Shown here in pieces: positions 27,308 to 36,981 of a stretch of 44,920 bases of DNA. The notes below the pieces were generated by a model. That model did no database searches and was not told where the DNA came from. It saw nothing but the letters and a program-made list of their open reading frames with translations. Every line of letters starts with the position of its first letter. The stretch's first letter is position 1. The position numbers were made by a program, and so were the translations under genes. The stretch is from Gammaproteobacteria bacterium (GTDB lineage: Bacteria; Pseudomonadota; Gammaproteobacteria; Pseudomonadales; Azotimanducaceae): positions 1-44,920 of the forward strand of contig PBRQ01000052.1 of NCBI GenBank assembly GCA_002725995.1, in the 5' to 3' direction.

Positions 27308-29548
27308 ATGATTCAAAGGCTCTTGTTGCTCACTGTAGCTTTGGTTGCCCTATCCTGTGAGGCCGCGTTCGGACTTGGGCTGGGAGGACTTGAGCTTGAT
27401 TCGGCTCTGAATCAAGAGTTTAAGGCTGAAATTGAGTTGACCAATACAGAGGGTCTGACGGTCGAGGAAATACTGCCGAATCTAGCTTCCCAGGATGACT
27501 TTGACCGGGTTGGGGTTGAAAGAAACTACATCCTCACAAATTTGCGATTTCGCGTTGTCCAAAATGATGAAGGTAAACTGGCTGTTCGAGTAACGAGCCA
27601 GAGACCGATCATCGAGCCGTTTCTCAATTTTATCGTCGAGGTTCTCTGGCCGAATGGTCGAATACTGCGCGAGTACACCGTGCTGCTCGACCCACCGGTC
27701 TTCGCGCCACCGGAGCAGGGTGTTGTACCAATCTCACCCAGTCAGACTTACCAGGGGTCAACCCAGGGAAGACCAGCCCAGGCTTCAACCCAGAGGAGGC
27801 CAATTCCACCCGCGCCTGCCAAAAAGCAGGAACGGGCACAGGAAGGCGAAAACAGTGATGATGAATATGGCATGACGGGTGCAGGAGATACTCTGTGGGA
27901 AATTGCCATGAAAACGAGACCTGACGATTCCGTCTCGATTCAACAGACCATGTTGGCACTTCAGAAGGCGAACCCAGAAGCCTTTATCAACAATAACGTC
28001 AACCTGCTGAAAGCTGGCTATGTGCTAAGAGTCCCTGATCGAAATGAGATAAGGCAGGAAACGAGCACATCAGCAAATGCTGAAGTAAGGCTGCAGAATC
28101 AGGAATTTGAAGACTATCGATCCGGCAGGGTAGCACAGCTCGACGCGACAAGAAGGAAATCCCGTGGCGATACCAGTAGCTCAGATCAGGAAGATGGAGA
28201 GTTAAGGCTTCTTGCTGCTGACCGAAGTCAGGGGCAGCGTTCTGGTGATAGTGCGGAGGCGCAAGCGCTGGAAAATGAACTTGCTGTAGCCCAGGAAGAC
28301 CTTGACCGTGCCAGAAGGGCGAACACGGAACTGAATGTACGCCTGGACGACCTTGCAGGCGAGCGCGAAACACTGAATAAAATTGTAACTCTGAAGGATG
28401 ATCAACTGGCAGCACTGCGTGCGCAGGTTCAGAAGATGCAGGAAGTTGGGGTTGATCCGGGATCCGTTGATCTGGGTGCACCTACTGCTACACCGTCAGA
28501 ACCCGCTGCTCCTCAACAGCAGGGTTCGCTCCTCACGAATCCATTGGTACTTGGAGGGTTGGTGCTGTTGCTTCTAGTCGGGGCGGTAGGTGGTCTATTC
28601 TTCATGCGCAAGAAACAACAGGCTGCAGGTCTTGAAGAAGATGACTTCACCGGTTCGGCAATTGATGATGACCTGGCGGAGGTCGCTGAAGAAGAGCCCG
28701 AAGAGGAAGCAGAAAAGGAAGAGTCGGCTAAGGAGGAGGGCGAAGAGCTAGCACCACAAACATCAGATGCTATCAGTGAAGCTGAAATCTATATCACCTA
28801 CGGTAGGTTTCCTCAGGCAATAACATTTCTGCAAAATGCTATCGAAGCAGAGCCCAAGCGAGCTGATATCCAGTTAAAGCTGCTCGAGGTGTATGTAACG
28901 ACTGAGGATGCTACAGCATTCAACCTGCAACTCGATCAGTTGAAGGGGCTGGGTGATGACGATGCGGTCACCAAGGCAGAGGAAATGCAGGCGCAGATTC
29001 CCGGTGCCTCCGAAAATGCTGAGGCCGCCATGGAAGCGACGATCATCAGTTCTGAACCTATTGCGGCTGTGGAAGAGCTGGACAATGACGATGATGATGA
29101 CTTCAGCTTTGACCTAGACGATGACGAGGGGATCAGCTTTGACCTAGACGATGACGAGGGGATCAGCCTTGACCTCGACGATAGTGAAGAACTTGACCTC
29201 GCAGAGGGTGACGACGATGCTATTAGCCTGGATAATGACGCGGAGATAGATCTGGGGGAGATAGACCTTGGTGATGATGACGATGGTGCACTCAGTCTAG
29301 GTCTGGATGAGGACGACGACTCGATCAGCCTTGATCTAGACGGCGATGATGCGCTCAGCCTAGATCTAGATGATGATCTCGAAGATCTCAACCTCGATGC
29401 TGATGCCAGTACAAACCTTGATTTGGCACGTGCATACATCGATATGGGCGACAAGGATGGTGCCAAGTCATTGCTTCAGAAAGTTATATCGGAAGGAACG
29501 GATGCCGATATTGAAGATGCCAATGAACTGATGGGAGAACTCGATTAA
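27308..29548 (+). CDS. fimV: FimV-type inner-membrane, LysM-containing polar assembly protein
   Basis: Links peptidoglycan to inner-membrane type IV pilus or polar machinery in Pseudomonas-type bacteria. The signal peptide is followed by the FimV N-terminal domain (LGLGGLELDSALNQEFKAEI; residues about 20-130), a Pro/Gln linker and a LysM domain at about 190-250 (GDTLWEIAMKTRP). Then come a coiled coil at about 315-380, one membrane helix at about 413-435 (LVLGGLVLLLLVGAVGGLFF), a cytoplasmic TPR at about 480-550, a strongly acidic repeat region at about 590-700 and the FimV C-terminal TPR (NLDLARAYIDMGDKDGAKSL). Length is 746 residues. Its stop overlaps the expected truA start (TAATG). Start ATG 27308, GAGG upstream. 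Confidence 0.93.
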   Translation: MIQRLLLLTVALVALSCEAAFGLGLGGLELDSALNQEFKAEIELTNTEGLTVEEILPNLASQDDFDRVGVERNYILTNLRFRVVQNDEGKLAVRVTSQRPIIEPFLNFIVEVLWPNGRILREYTVLLDPPVFAPPEQGVVPISPSQTYQGSTQGRPAQASTQRRPIPPAPAKKQERAQEGENSDDEYGMTGAGDTLWEIAMKTRPDDSVSIQQTMLALQKANPEAFINNNVNLLKAGYVLRVPDRNEIRQETSTSANAEVRLQNQEFEDYRSGRVAQLDATRRKSRGDTSSSDQEDGELRLLAADRSQGQRSGDSAEAQALENELAVAQEDLDRARRANTELNVRLDDLAGERETLNKIVTLKDDQLAALRAQVQKMQEVGVDPGSVDLGAPTATPSEPAAPQQQGSLLTNPLVLGGLVLLLLVGAVGGLFFMRKKQQAAGLEEDDFTGSAIDDDLAEVAEEEPEEEAEKEESAKEEGEELAPQTSDAISEAEIYITYGRFPQAITFLQNAIEAEPKRADIQLKLLEVYVTTEDATAFNLQLDQLKGLGDDDAVTKAEEMQAQIPGASENAEAAMEATIISSEPIAAVEELDNDDDDDFSFDLDDDEGISFDLDDDEGISLDLDDSEELDLAEGDDDAISLDNDAEIDLGEIDLGDDDDGALSLGLDEDDDSISLDLDGDDALSLDLDDDLEDLNLDADASTNLDLARAYIDMGDKDGAKSLLQKVISEGTDADIEDANELMGELD
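29104..29163 (+). repeat. Exact 30-bp tandem duplication inside fimV
   Basis: Positions 29104-29133 and 29134-29163 are identical, and a diverged third copy follows. Each unit adds the decapeptide SFDLDDDEGI. They are part of the acidic region that continues to about 29400 with D-rich variants of the same motif. Confidence 0.9.
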
Positions 29549-30359
29549 TGCCCTGAGCCGAGTCGCGCTGGGTGTCTCCTACAATGGCGCTTCCTTTCAT
29601 GGGTGGCAATCGCAAGCGGCAGGCGTGGCAACCATTCAGGATGCCGTCCAGGACTCCCTTAGTATTGTCGCAGATCATACGGTTACGCTAACCTGCGCCG
29701 GAAGAACGGATGCAGGTGTTCACGCAACCTCTCAGGTCGTCAACTTTGACACACATGCCTCGCGGGATACTAAGGCCTGGGTTCTAGGAACCAACGCCCA
29801 TCTGCCAGATACAATTGCAGTCAATTGGGCGCGAGAAGTACCCTCAGAGTTTGATGCAAGGTTTTCAGCCGTGAGTCGGCGCTACCTTTACATCATCGTC
29901 AACAACCGAAACCGGTCAGGTCTGATGTCCGAGTTGGCAACGCGGGAGCACCGTCATCTTGATGCTGCCCTGATGAATGAATCAGCACAGGCACTTGTCG
30001 GTGAAAATGATTTCTCATCTTTCAGGGCGGCAAGTTGTCAGTCCAGGACCGCGGCACGAAACGTTCAGCATGTCAGGGTTGCTCGCTCGGGTGAACTCGT
30101 CGTGATTGACATAGCAGCAAATGCATTCCTGCACCATATGGTCAGGAATATCGCAGGTGTGATGCTTGACATCGGGGCGGGTGAAAAACCGGCATCCTGG
30201 GCAGGTGAACTGCTGGTCCTGCGCGACCGAACCAGGGCAGGTGTAACCGCTTCTCCCAAAGGCCTCTACCTGATACAGGTAGACTATCCTGACTATAGTG
30301 AGGTGCCAAAAGGAGCACAGCTACCACACTTTCTCGGTGCCCTGCCAATCTCCAACTGA
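29548..30359 (+). CDS. truA: tRNA pseudouridine(38-40) synthase, with an apparent 1-base deletion at its start
   Basis: Modifies U38-U40 in the tRNA anticodon stem-loop. Catalytic Asp in CAGRTDAGVHATSQVVNFD; the N-terminal motif VALGVSYNGASFHGWQSQ and the C-terminal FLHHMVRNIAGVMLDIGAG are conserved. In the catalytic frame the only standard start (GTG 29625) falls after that conserved N-terminus. The expected start is ATG 29548, in TAATG overlap with the fimV stop, but it runs into TGA after two codons. One extra C in CCC (29551-29553) would give MPLSRVALGV and a 270-residue enzyme. The alternative is a rare start such as CTG 29553. Confidence 0.88.
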
Positions 30360-30429
30360 TTGGACACCAGTCGATTAGAGGCTGCGTACCTTCTCATGTT
30401 AAACTCTGCGGCCTTCAAATATACCTAAT

Positions 30430-31071
30430 ATGAAACGCACCAGAATCAAAATTTGCGGCATAACGAATAGTCGTGATGCCGAATTTGCAGTGGCATGTGA
30501 AGTCGATGCTCTGGGTTTTAACCTGTATAAAAAAAGCCCGAGATGTATCGATGCGATCGCTGCCAACAGTATTATCGAGCAGTTACCGCCATTTGTGATC
30601 TCAGTTGGCCTGTTTGTTAATCATCCAGCCGACGAGGTTCGCCATGCAATTTCAGAATCTTCATTCGACCTCCTGCAATTTCACGGTGATGAGACGGACG
30701 ACTACTGCATGTCTTTTGGTAAGCCCTTCATCAAGGCCATTAGACTTAAAGTGCCTTCAGAACTGGAAATGCAGGTGAGTGCATTTCCCCATGCCAGAGG
30801 TGTGTTACTTGATGCCTATGTAGAAGGTGAATATGGCGGTACCGGTGAGTCAATCGACTGGGCAGACATCCCTGATACAAATATACCCGTTGTCCTGGCT
30901 GGTGGCTTGAATGTCATCAATGTAGGCCTGGCTATTGAACAGGTCGCACCATTTGCAGTTGATGTGAGCAGCGGTGTTGAATCCGAGAAAGGCGTTAAGG
31001 ATCACAAAAAAATCGCCAGGTTTGTTCAGGCGGTACGCAAAGCTGATAGTGAGGCAAGTAATGACAAATGA
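30430..31071 (+). CDS. trpF: Phosphoribosylanthranilate isomerase
   Basis: Third step of tryptophan synthesis, a TIM-barrel Amadori isomerase. Catalytic Cys in [14 protein letters not shown], catalytic Asp in [17 protein letters not shown], phosphate-binding [10 protein letters not shown] and [19 protein letters not shown]. Length is 213 residues. It overlaps the trpB start by 11 nt. Confidence 0.96.
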   Translation: MKRTRIKICGITNSRDAEFAVACEVDALGFNLYKKSPRCIDAIAANSIIEQLPPFVISVGLFVNHPADEVRHAISESSFDLLQFHGDETDDYCMSFGKPFIKAIRLKVPSELEMQVSAFPHARGVLLDAYVEGEYGGTGESIDWADIPDTNIPVVLAGGLNVINVGLAIEQVAPFAVDVSSGVESEKGVKDHKKIARFVQAVRKADSEASNDK

Positions 31072-32302
31072 AAGTGTTCAGGATGACGACGGTGTGAATG
31101 AACAAATCTCATCATTTCCTGATGATACTGGCCATTTTGGGGTCTACGGTGGACGGTTCGTTTCCGAGATCCTGATGCAGGCACTCGAAGAGCTGAATAA
31201 TGAGTATGAGAGACTAAGGCATGACGAGGCATTTCAGGCCGAACTTAAAAGTGACATGTCTCATTATGTTGGTCGTGCGTCACCGCTCTACTTTGCACAA
31301 AGACTAACAGACATGGCCGGTGGGGCAAAAATATATCTGAAGCGCGAAGACCTGAACCATACGGGGGCCCATAAAATCAACAACTGTATTGGGCAGGCCC
31401 TGCTTGCCAAATACATGGGGAAGCCGAGAATCATAGCCGAAACCGGCGCCGGTCAGCATGGCGTTGCCTCGGCTACCGTCGCAGCGCGATTTGGTCTTAC
31501 CTGCCAGGTCTACATGGGGAGTGAAGATATTGAACGCCAGAGCCTCAACGTATACAGGATGAAATTACTGGGAGCGGATGTGGTGCCGGTAACGTCCGGT
31601 TCCCGGACACTGAAGGATGCCCTGAGTGAGGCCATGCGTGATTGGGTCACCAATGTTGATGATACACATTACATTATTGGTACCGTTGCGGGACCGCACC
31701 CGTATCCAAAGCTCGTTCGTGATTTCCAGTCTGTCATTGGCAGAGAAACAAAAGCGCAATTTGCCGATATACACGGAGGGTTGCCCGATGCACTGGTAGC
31801 CTGTGTCGGCGGCGGATCAAATGCCATGGGTATTTTCTATCCATTTCTTGAAGATGCATCGGTCCGCCTTGTTGGGGTTGAAGCTGCTGGCATGGGGTTG
31901 GAAACGGGGGAGCATGCGGCACCACTCACAGCAGGGAATGTGGGCGTGCTACATGGCAACCGAACCTATCTTATGCAGGATGCTGATGGCCAGATCATTG
32001 ATACTCATTCGGTGTCTGCGGGTCTCGACTACCCGGGGGTAGGCCCGGAGCATGCCTGGTTAAAAGATATCAAGCGGGCTGAGTATGTTGCTGTAACGGA
32101 TGAGCAGGCCCTTGAAGCGTTTCGATCTCTGAACCTGCTGGAAGGAATCCTGCCTGCACTTGAATCAGCCCATGCGGTGGCTTATGGGATTGAGCTTGCG
32201 AAGAGCATGGATAGAGAAAAGGCGATTGTCATTAATCTCTCGGGGCGAGGCGATAAGGACATACCAACAATGGCGAAAATTGACGGTATCACCATTACCT
32301 GA
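31061..32302 (+). CDS. trpB: Tryptophan synthase beta chain
   Basis: PLP enzyme joining indole and serine. PLP-Lys105 lies in [10 protein letters not shown], the phosphate-binding glycine loop in [12 protein letters not shown], and the catalytic Glu in [11 protein letters not shown]. The frame is open to 30974, but ATG 31061 (MTNESVQ) fits the family and keeps the overlap with trpF small. Length is 413 residues. The N-terminus has a slightly long acidic lead (about 20 residues) before [11 protein letters not shown]. Confidence 0.97.
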   Translation: MTNESVQDDDGVNEQISSFPDDTGHFGVYGGRFVSEILMQALEELNNEYERLRHDEAFQAELKSDMSHYVGRASPLYFAQRLTDMAGGAKIYLKREDLNHTGAHKINNCIGQALLAKYMGKPRIIAETGAGQHGVASATVAARFGLTCQVYMGSEDIERQSLNVYRMKLLGADVVPVTSGSRTLKDALSEAMRDWVTNVDDTHYIIGTVAGPHPYPKLVRDFQSVIGRETKAQFADIHGGLPDALVACVGGGSNAMGIFYPFLEDASVRLVGVEAAGMGLETGEHAAPLTAGNVGVLHGNRTYLMQDADGQIIDTHSVSAGLDYPGVGPEHAWLKDIKRAEYVAVTDEQALEAFRSLNLLEGILPALESAHAVAYGIELAKSMDREKAIVINLSGRGDKDIPTMAKIDGITIT

Positions 32303-32312
32303 GGGTCGAGAA

Positions 32313-33119
32313 TTGAGTAGGTTAACGATAAAAGTAGAAGCAAATCAGACCGCCGGACGAAAAAGCCTGGTGGCTTATATCGTTGCCGGTGATCCGGTCA
32401 AGGATCTGACGGTCAAGTTAATGCATGCGATGGTTGATGCTGGTGTCGATATTATTGAACTCGGCTTTCCCTTCTCGGACCCGGAGGCTGAAGGGCCCGT
32501 AATCCAACTGGCCCATGAAAGAGCCCTGAAGCACGGCACCTCGCTGCGAGATGTTTTGTTGATGGTGGAGGAGTTTCGTCAGGGGGATACGGACACACCG
32601 GTCATCCTGATGGGCTATCTCAATCCAATCGAGTTGATGGGCTATGAGGCGTTCTGCGTTTTCGCCTCAAGCACCGGGGTCGATGGCACCATAATTGTCA
32701 ACCTGCCACCAGAGGAATCAGGTGTATTTTCAAGCCACCTTGAGAATCATGATATTGATTCTGTTTATCTTCTTGCGCCAACCACGACGGATAAGCGGGC
32801 AGCCTATGTCACCGCCCAGAGCAGAGGGTTCGTCTATTATGTCTCACTCAAGGGGACAACCGGGGCATCGAATTTAGATGTCACTGATGTTGGTGAAAAA
32901 CTCTCCCGCTTCAGAGAAATTAGCTCACTCCCGGTTATGGTGGGCTTTGGTATCAAAGATGCTGCGACGGCTGCAGAGGTCGCTCAAATCTCTGATGGCG
33001 TTGTGGTTGGTTCCGCTATCGTCAACCTGATTGCGAAGCATGAGAATGAGCTTGGTAGCGTGATCCCTGATGTCACGGAATTACTCGGTGGAATTAGAAA
33101 AAGCCTGGACAAAATATAG
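32313..33119 (+). CDS. trpA: Tryptophan synthase alpha chain (Glu at catalytic position 60)
   Basis: Cleaves indole-3-glycerol phosphate and passes indole to TrpB. Glu49 of the active site is present in IIELGFPFSDPEAEGPVIQ. The second catalytic residue, Asp60 in E. coli, is Glu here; the family pattern allows D or E. The phosphate-binding region near the C-terminus is VGFGIKDAATAAE. The start is TTG 32313 with GAGGG 7 nt upstream and gives 268 residues. Longer in-frame starts back to 32160 lie inside trpB and are unlikely. It is followed by folC after 18 nt; accD, usually between them, is absent. Confidence 0.94.
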   Translation: MSRLTIKVEANQTAGRKSLVAYIVAGDPVKDLTVKLMHAMVDAGVDIIELGFPFSDPEAEGPVIQLAHERALKHGTSLRDVLLMVEEFRQGDTDTPVILMGYLNPIELMGYEAFCVFASSTGVDGTIIVNLPPEESGVFSSHLENHDIDSVYLLAPTTTDKRAAYVTAQSRGFVYYVSLKGTTGASNLDVTDVGEKLSRFREISSLPVMVGFGIKDAATAAEVAQISDGVVVGSAIVNLIAKHENELGSVIPDVTELLGGIRKSLDKI

Positions 33120-33137
33120 TGTGCAGGGTGACCGCAT

Positions 33138-34379
33138 GTGACACTGGATGAATGGCTCCATCGAATTGAAAACCTGCATCCCGTCAAGTGGGACCTCGGT
33201 ATTGAGCGGGTTGGAGAGGTAGCGAAACGGCTGGCCGTCGTTAAACCGGCGCCGCTTGTTTTTCTTGTCGCGGGTACGAATGGCAAAGGTTCAACTTCTG
33301 AATACCTGGAACAATTTTGTCTGCATCAGGGCAAGCGAGTTGGCAAGGCCACTTCTCCCCACCTGCTGAAGTTTAACGAGAGGATTGTTGTTGATGGCAA
33401 GCCCGCTCCTGATAACGAAATATGCGCGGCCTTCGCAGCCATAGAGCAGGCACGCGATGAAATCTCGCTCACCTTCTTTGAATTTGCTGCGCTCGCCGCA
33501 CTTTTAATCTTCAGGGAACAGCAGGTGGAGGTAGCGGTTCTGGAAGTTGGTTTGGGCGGCCGCCTTGATGCGATGAACCTGGTAGAGCCAGATGTCAGTG
33601 TGATTACCAAGATTGCTATGGATCATGAAGCCTGGCTGGGCAGTACCCTGGATGAGATAGCCGCCGAAAAAGCGGGCGTAATGCGAGCCGGGAAGCCCTG
33701 CGTGATCGCGGAATCTGCACCACCGAATTCAATTCGCCTAAGCGCTTCTGAGAAGGCCTGTAGGCTATTCCTCAATGGGGATCATTTTGCCCTCAGCGCC
33801 GATACTGCCAGATGCACGTCGATGACAGGAGAGAGCCTGCACTTTGATAAACCTGGTAATGGTTATCTGCCCGCCGATAGTGCTGCCGCCGCTATGCAGG
33901 CGCTGGTGTGTGCCGGACTCCATTTTGACGAGACCAATCTGCAGGAGGTTTTGCGGGAAACCAGGTTGCCGGGCCGCCTGCAGTGGCTGGAGGGCGAAAG
34001 GCAGGTATTGCTTGATGTAGCTCACAACCCTAATGCGGCTGAATATCTGAAGTCCTACCTGCAGTCCCTTGAAGGCAATGATCGCGTGCATGCGGTGGTA
34101 GCCATGTATGCAGACAAGGATTGCGAGGGTGTTTTCTCCATGCTAAGCGCCTGCGTTGACCACTGGCATCTGGCAAGCATGGATGAAGCACGCGGTGCGA
34201 CTGCGCAAGAGCTTCGTAACCGCCTATCTGCATCATCTGGGTCCGCAGTGAGCACGTATGATAAAATACCGGACGCCTTCAGAGGTGCTCTGGCAATGGC
34301 GGGAAAAGATGATCTGGTTCTGGTTTTTGGATCCTTCCCGCTGGTTGCAACAGTGCTGCAGTTGGCCGTCACAAAGTAA
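33138..34379 (+). CDS. folC: Bifunctional folylpolyglutamate/dihydrofolate synthase
   Basis: Mur-ligase-like ATP enzyme that adds glutamate to folates. P-loop VAGTNGKGSTSEYLEQF; omega-loop/Mg region ATSPHLLKFNERI; family motif LEVGLGGRLDAMN followed by ITKIAMDHEAWLG (carbamylated-Lys region KAGVMRAGKPCV). The C-terminal domain has LLDVAHNPNAAEYL. Length is 413 residues. The start is GTG 33138. Confidence 0.95.
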   Translation: MTLDEWLHRIENLHPVKWDLGIERVGEVAKRLAVVKPAPLVFLVAGTNGKGSTSEYLEQFCLHQGKRVGKATSPHLLKFNERIVVDGKPAPDNEICAAFAAIEQARDEISLTFFEFAALAALLIFREQQVEVAVLEVGLGGRLDAMNLVEPDVSVITKIAMDHEAWLGSTLDEIAAEKAGVMRAGKPCVIAESAPPNSIRLSASEKACRLFLNGDHFALSADTARCTSMTGESLHFDKPGNGYLPADSAAAAMQALVCAGLHFDETNLQEVLRETRLPGRLQWLEGERQVLLDVAHNPNAAEYLKSYLQSLEGNDRVHAVVAMYADKDCEGVFSMLSACVDHWHLASMDEARGATAQELRNRLSASSGSAVSTYDKIPDAFRGALAMAGKDDLVLVFGSFPLVATVLQLAVTK

Positions 34380-34396
34380 ACCACCGGACAAGACAT

Positions 34397-34948
34397 TTGG
34401 ATGCAAGGTTAAAACAGAGGCTGGTGGGGGCGTGCATCTTAACCTCCGTGGCGGTCATCGTACTGCCCATGCTCATGGATGGTTCAACTGAAGACAGGGC
34501 GCGGGTAATGGCCAGTATCCCGGAAGCGCCAGATATCGATGTAAAAAAACTGTCAGTGAAGGACCTTCGCCTTAAAATGGAGCGGATGGAGCGCGCCAGC
34601 GCTACACAGCTACCCCTTGAGGTTGTTGACGAGAGTACTTACGCTGCAGGTGCTGATTTCACCCTTGATAAGAACAGTTTGCCCGTAAGCTGGAGCCTGC
34701 AGTTGGGAAGTTTCAGGAACAGGGTAAATGCCATCAAGTTGCGTGCCAGATTGAGAGATGCTGAACATCGAAGTTATATACTCTATGAAAAAACAAGCAA
34801 AGGTGAAACATACCGTGTATTCGTCGGGCCAATGGTGAAAAAGAGTGCATTACAGGCACTGCAAGGTAAGATTGAGACGAGTTTGAAGCTTAAGGGTCAG
34901 ATTGTGCGCTATAGGGTTGAGGATGACGCAGGTCAGTTGGGTGGGTAA
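34397..34948 (+). CDS. dedD: SPOR-domain inner-membrane protein (DedD-like)
   Basis: Single-pass protein with a membrane helix at residues about 8-28 (VGACILTSVAVIVLPMLMDG). A periplasmic linker follows, then a C-terminal SPOR domain at about 98-175 (SWSLQLGSFRNRVNAIKL, YRVFVGPMVKKSA) that binds denuded septal glycan. It is likely a cell-division accessory protein. Length is 183 residues. The start is TTG 34397 with a weak ribosome-binding site. Position between folC and cvpA is conserved in gammaproteobacteria. Confidence 0.88.
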   Translation: MDARLKQRLVGACILTSVAVIVLPMLMDGSTEDRARVMASIPEAPDIDVKKLSVKDLRLKMERMERASATQLPLEVVDESTYAAGADFTLDKNSLPVSWSLQLGSFRNRVNAIKLRARLRDAEHRSYILYEKTSKGETYRVFVGPMVKKSALQALQGKIETSLKLKGQIVRYRVEDDAGQLGG

Positions 34949-35467
34949 TTGAATTTTCTTGCGACGGTCGACTGGCTAATTGTTGCCATCCTCGCGGTTT
35001 CCACACTGATAAGCATCAGGCGTGGGTTTGTGAAGGAAGCGCTTTCTGTGGTCACCTGGACCGCGGCGATTATTATTTCAAGGCTATTTGCCAGCCAGGT
35101 ATCAACGCTGCTTGTGGGTGCCATCGAAATGTCCTCATTACGCCTGGGTGCCGCCTATGCCATGCTCTTTGCCGGCACCCTGATCGTCGGTGGGTTGCTG
35201 AACAGCCTGGTCAGTGAGGTCATTAAAATGACAGGGCTTGGTGGAACCGATAAATTTTTTGGCATGTTTTTTGGATTTGCCAGGGGGAGTATCGTTATCC
35301 TTGTTGTGGTAGCAGGGTTATACTATCTGGCACCTGTGCAAGAAGATTCCTGGTGGAAAGAATCGGTGTTGCTTCCACATGTCGTTAGTACCATCGAATG
35401 GCTTGGCCCCATATTATGGGAACAGGGTGAACAGCTCATTGAATTGACTAGTGTGAGGGGAATCTGA
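34949..35467 (+). CDS. cvpA: CvpA family membrane protein
   Basis: Inner-membrane protein required for colicin V export in E. coli and for envelope homeostasis elsewhere. Three to four hydrophobic helices and the family N-terminus ([25 protein letters not shown]) are present, with [20 protein letters not shown] centrally. Length is 172 residues. The start is TTG 34949, immediately after the dedD stop. It is followed 2 nt later by purF, its usual partner. Confidence 0.93.
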   Translation: MNFLATVDWLIVAILAVSTLISIRRGFVKEALSVVTWTAAIIISRLFASQVSTLLVGAIEMSSLRLGAAYAMLFAGTLIVGGLLNSLVSEVIKMTGLGGTDKFFGMFFGFARGSIVILVVVAGLYYLAPVQEDSWWKESVLLPHVVSTIEWLGPILWEQGEQLIELTSVRGI

Positions 35468-35469
35468 CT

Positions 35470-36981
35470 ATGTGCGGTATCGTTGGGATGGTGGGTAAAA
35501 AGGATGTCAATTATGACCTCTATGATGCCATAACCGTGTTGCAACACCGGGGACAGGACGCCGCAGGTATCGTGACCTGTGATGGTGATCGACTGCATCT
35601 TCGTAAACATAATGGACTTGTACGTGATGTTTTCAGGCAGGCCCATATGGACAGCCTGGTTGGTGCGATGGGCATTGCACATGTTCGTTACCCCACGGCT
35701 GGATCCGCGAGTTCCGCTGAAGCACAACCCATGTATGTCAACTCACCATTTGGAATATGCTTAGCCCACAATGGCAACCTAACCAATGATGATGAACTGA
35801 ATGAAGACCTGTTCCGATCTGACCGGCGACATATTAATACCGGCTCAGACTCTGAAGTCCTGTTAAACGTTTTTTCCCATGAGCTGCACGATATTTCGGG
35901 GATGCGACCAAAGCCTGACGATATTTTTGAGGCGATAGAACGTGTCCATGAACGTGTAATTGGCGCATATGCCGTCGTTGCCCTTATTACGGGACACGGT
36001 ATCGTAGGGTTTCGTGACCCATGCGGCATCAGGCCGCTGATATACGGCAAAAGAGAAGGCGATGCTGCAACCGAGTACATGATTGCCTCAGAAAGTGTGG
36101 CACTAAATGCTTTGGGGTTTGAAGTTATCGACGATATAGCGCCAGGTGAAGCCATCTATATTCAGTCCAACGGCAAGGTACATCGCAGGCAGTGTGCGGC
36201 CGAAACAACTTACAGCCCCTGTATATTTGAACATGTGTATCTTGCCCGACCGGATTCAATCATCGATGGTGTTTCCGTTTACAAGGCTCGTCTTAAGATG
36301 GGCGATAAGCTGGCGGATAAGATTTTGAGAATACACCCTGATCACGATATCGATGTTGTCATTCCAATTCCTGATACCAGTTGCACAGCGGCATTGCCGC
36401 TCGCCCACAGGTTGAACGTCAAGTACAGGGAAGGGCTGGTTAAGAATCGCTACATTGGTCGGACTTTCATCATGCCTGATCAAGTGGAGCGCCAGAAATC
36501 GGTACGGCGAAAATTCAGCACGGTTGAGCTTGAATTTCAGGGGAAAAATGTACTCCTGGTCGACGACTCCATTGTTCGTGGTACCACCTCACGGCAAATC
36601 GTACAGATGGCCAGGGATGCCGGGGCAAATAAGGTCTACCTCGTATCTGCAGCACCGCCAGTACGTTTCCCTAATGTTTACGGCATTGACATGCCTGATA
36701 CGAAGGAGTTTGTAGCGCACAACCAGACGGTTGAGGAAATTGCTGACTATATTGGTGCTGACTGGTTGATCTATCAGGATTTGGAAGACCTGATTGACTG
36801 TGCCAGTGGAATCAATTCGAAGATTGACAGGTTTGACACCTCCGTCTTTGATGCTGACTATGTTACTGGCGGCGTAGATGACCTATATCTGGCCCGACTT
36901 GAGTCGCGGCGAAATGATGACGCGAAGGCGATGAGAAATGGTGCGAATGTGGAAGTGATTGAGCTCCACAACCAGGCTTGA
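35470..36981 (+). CDS. purF: Amidophosphoribosyltransferase
   Basis: First committed step of purine synthesis (PRPP plus glutamine). The N-terminal nucleophile is Cys2 in MCGIVGMVG. The glutaminase domain has [11 protein letters not shown] and LAHNGNLTN. The PRTase PRPP loop is [18 protein letters not shown]. At 503 residues it is full length. Its 3' end overlaps the MoxR start by 23 bp. Confidence 0.97.
   Translation: MCGIVGMVGKKDVNYDLYDAITVLQHRGQDAAGIVTCDGDRLHLRKHNGLVRDVFRQAHMDSLVGAMGIAHVRYPTAGSASSAEAQPMYVNSPFGICLAHNGNLTNDDELNEDLFRSDRRHINTGSDSEVLLNVFSHELHDISGMRPKPDDIFEAIERVHERVIGAYAVVALITGHGIVGFRDPCGIRPLIYGKREGDAATEYMIASESVALNALGFEVIDDIAPGEAIYIQSNGKVHRRQCAAETTYSPCIFEHVYLARPDSIIDGVSVYKARLKMGDKLADKILRIHPDHDIDVVIPIPDTSCTAALPLAHRLNVKYREGLVKNRYIGRTFIMPDQVERQKSVRRKFSTVELEFQGKNVLLVDDSIVRGTTSRQIVQMARDAGANKVYLVSAAPPVRFPNVYGIDMPDTKEFVAHNQTVEEIADYIGADWLIYQDLEDLIDCASGINSKIDRFDTSVFDADYVTGGVDDLYLARLESRRNDDAKAMRNGANVEVIELHNQA

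Noticed and set aside
29104-29163. CRISPR-like repeats
   Set aside because: The 30-bp units are adjacent with no spacers and keep the fimV reading frame.
28936-29466. 176-residue Ser/Arg-rich open frame on the minus strand
   Set aside because: It is the antisense of the acidic LDLDDD repeats of fimV; the composition is a direct by-product of GAT/GAC codons.
32160-32312. N-terminal extension of trpA back to 32160
   Set aside because: It would overlap trpB by over 140 bp, and the translated extension is the out-of-frame reading of trpB. TTG 32313 with GAGGG fits the 268-residue family length.
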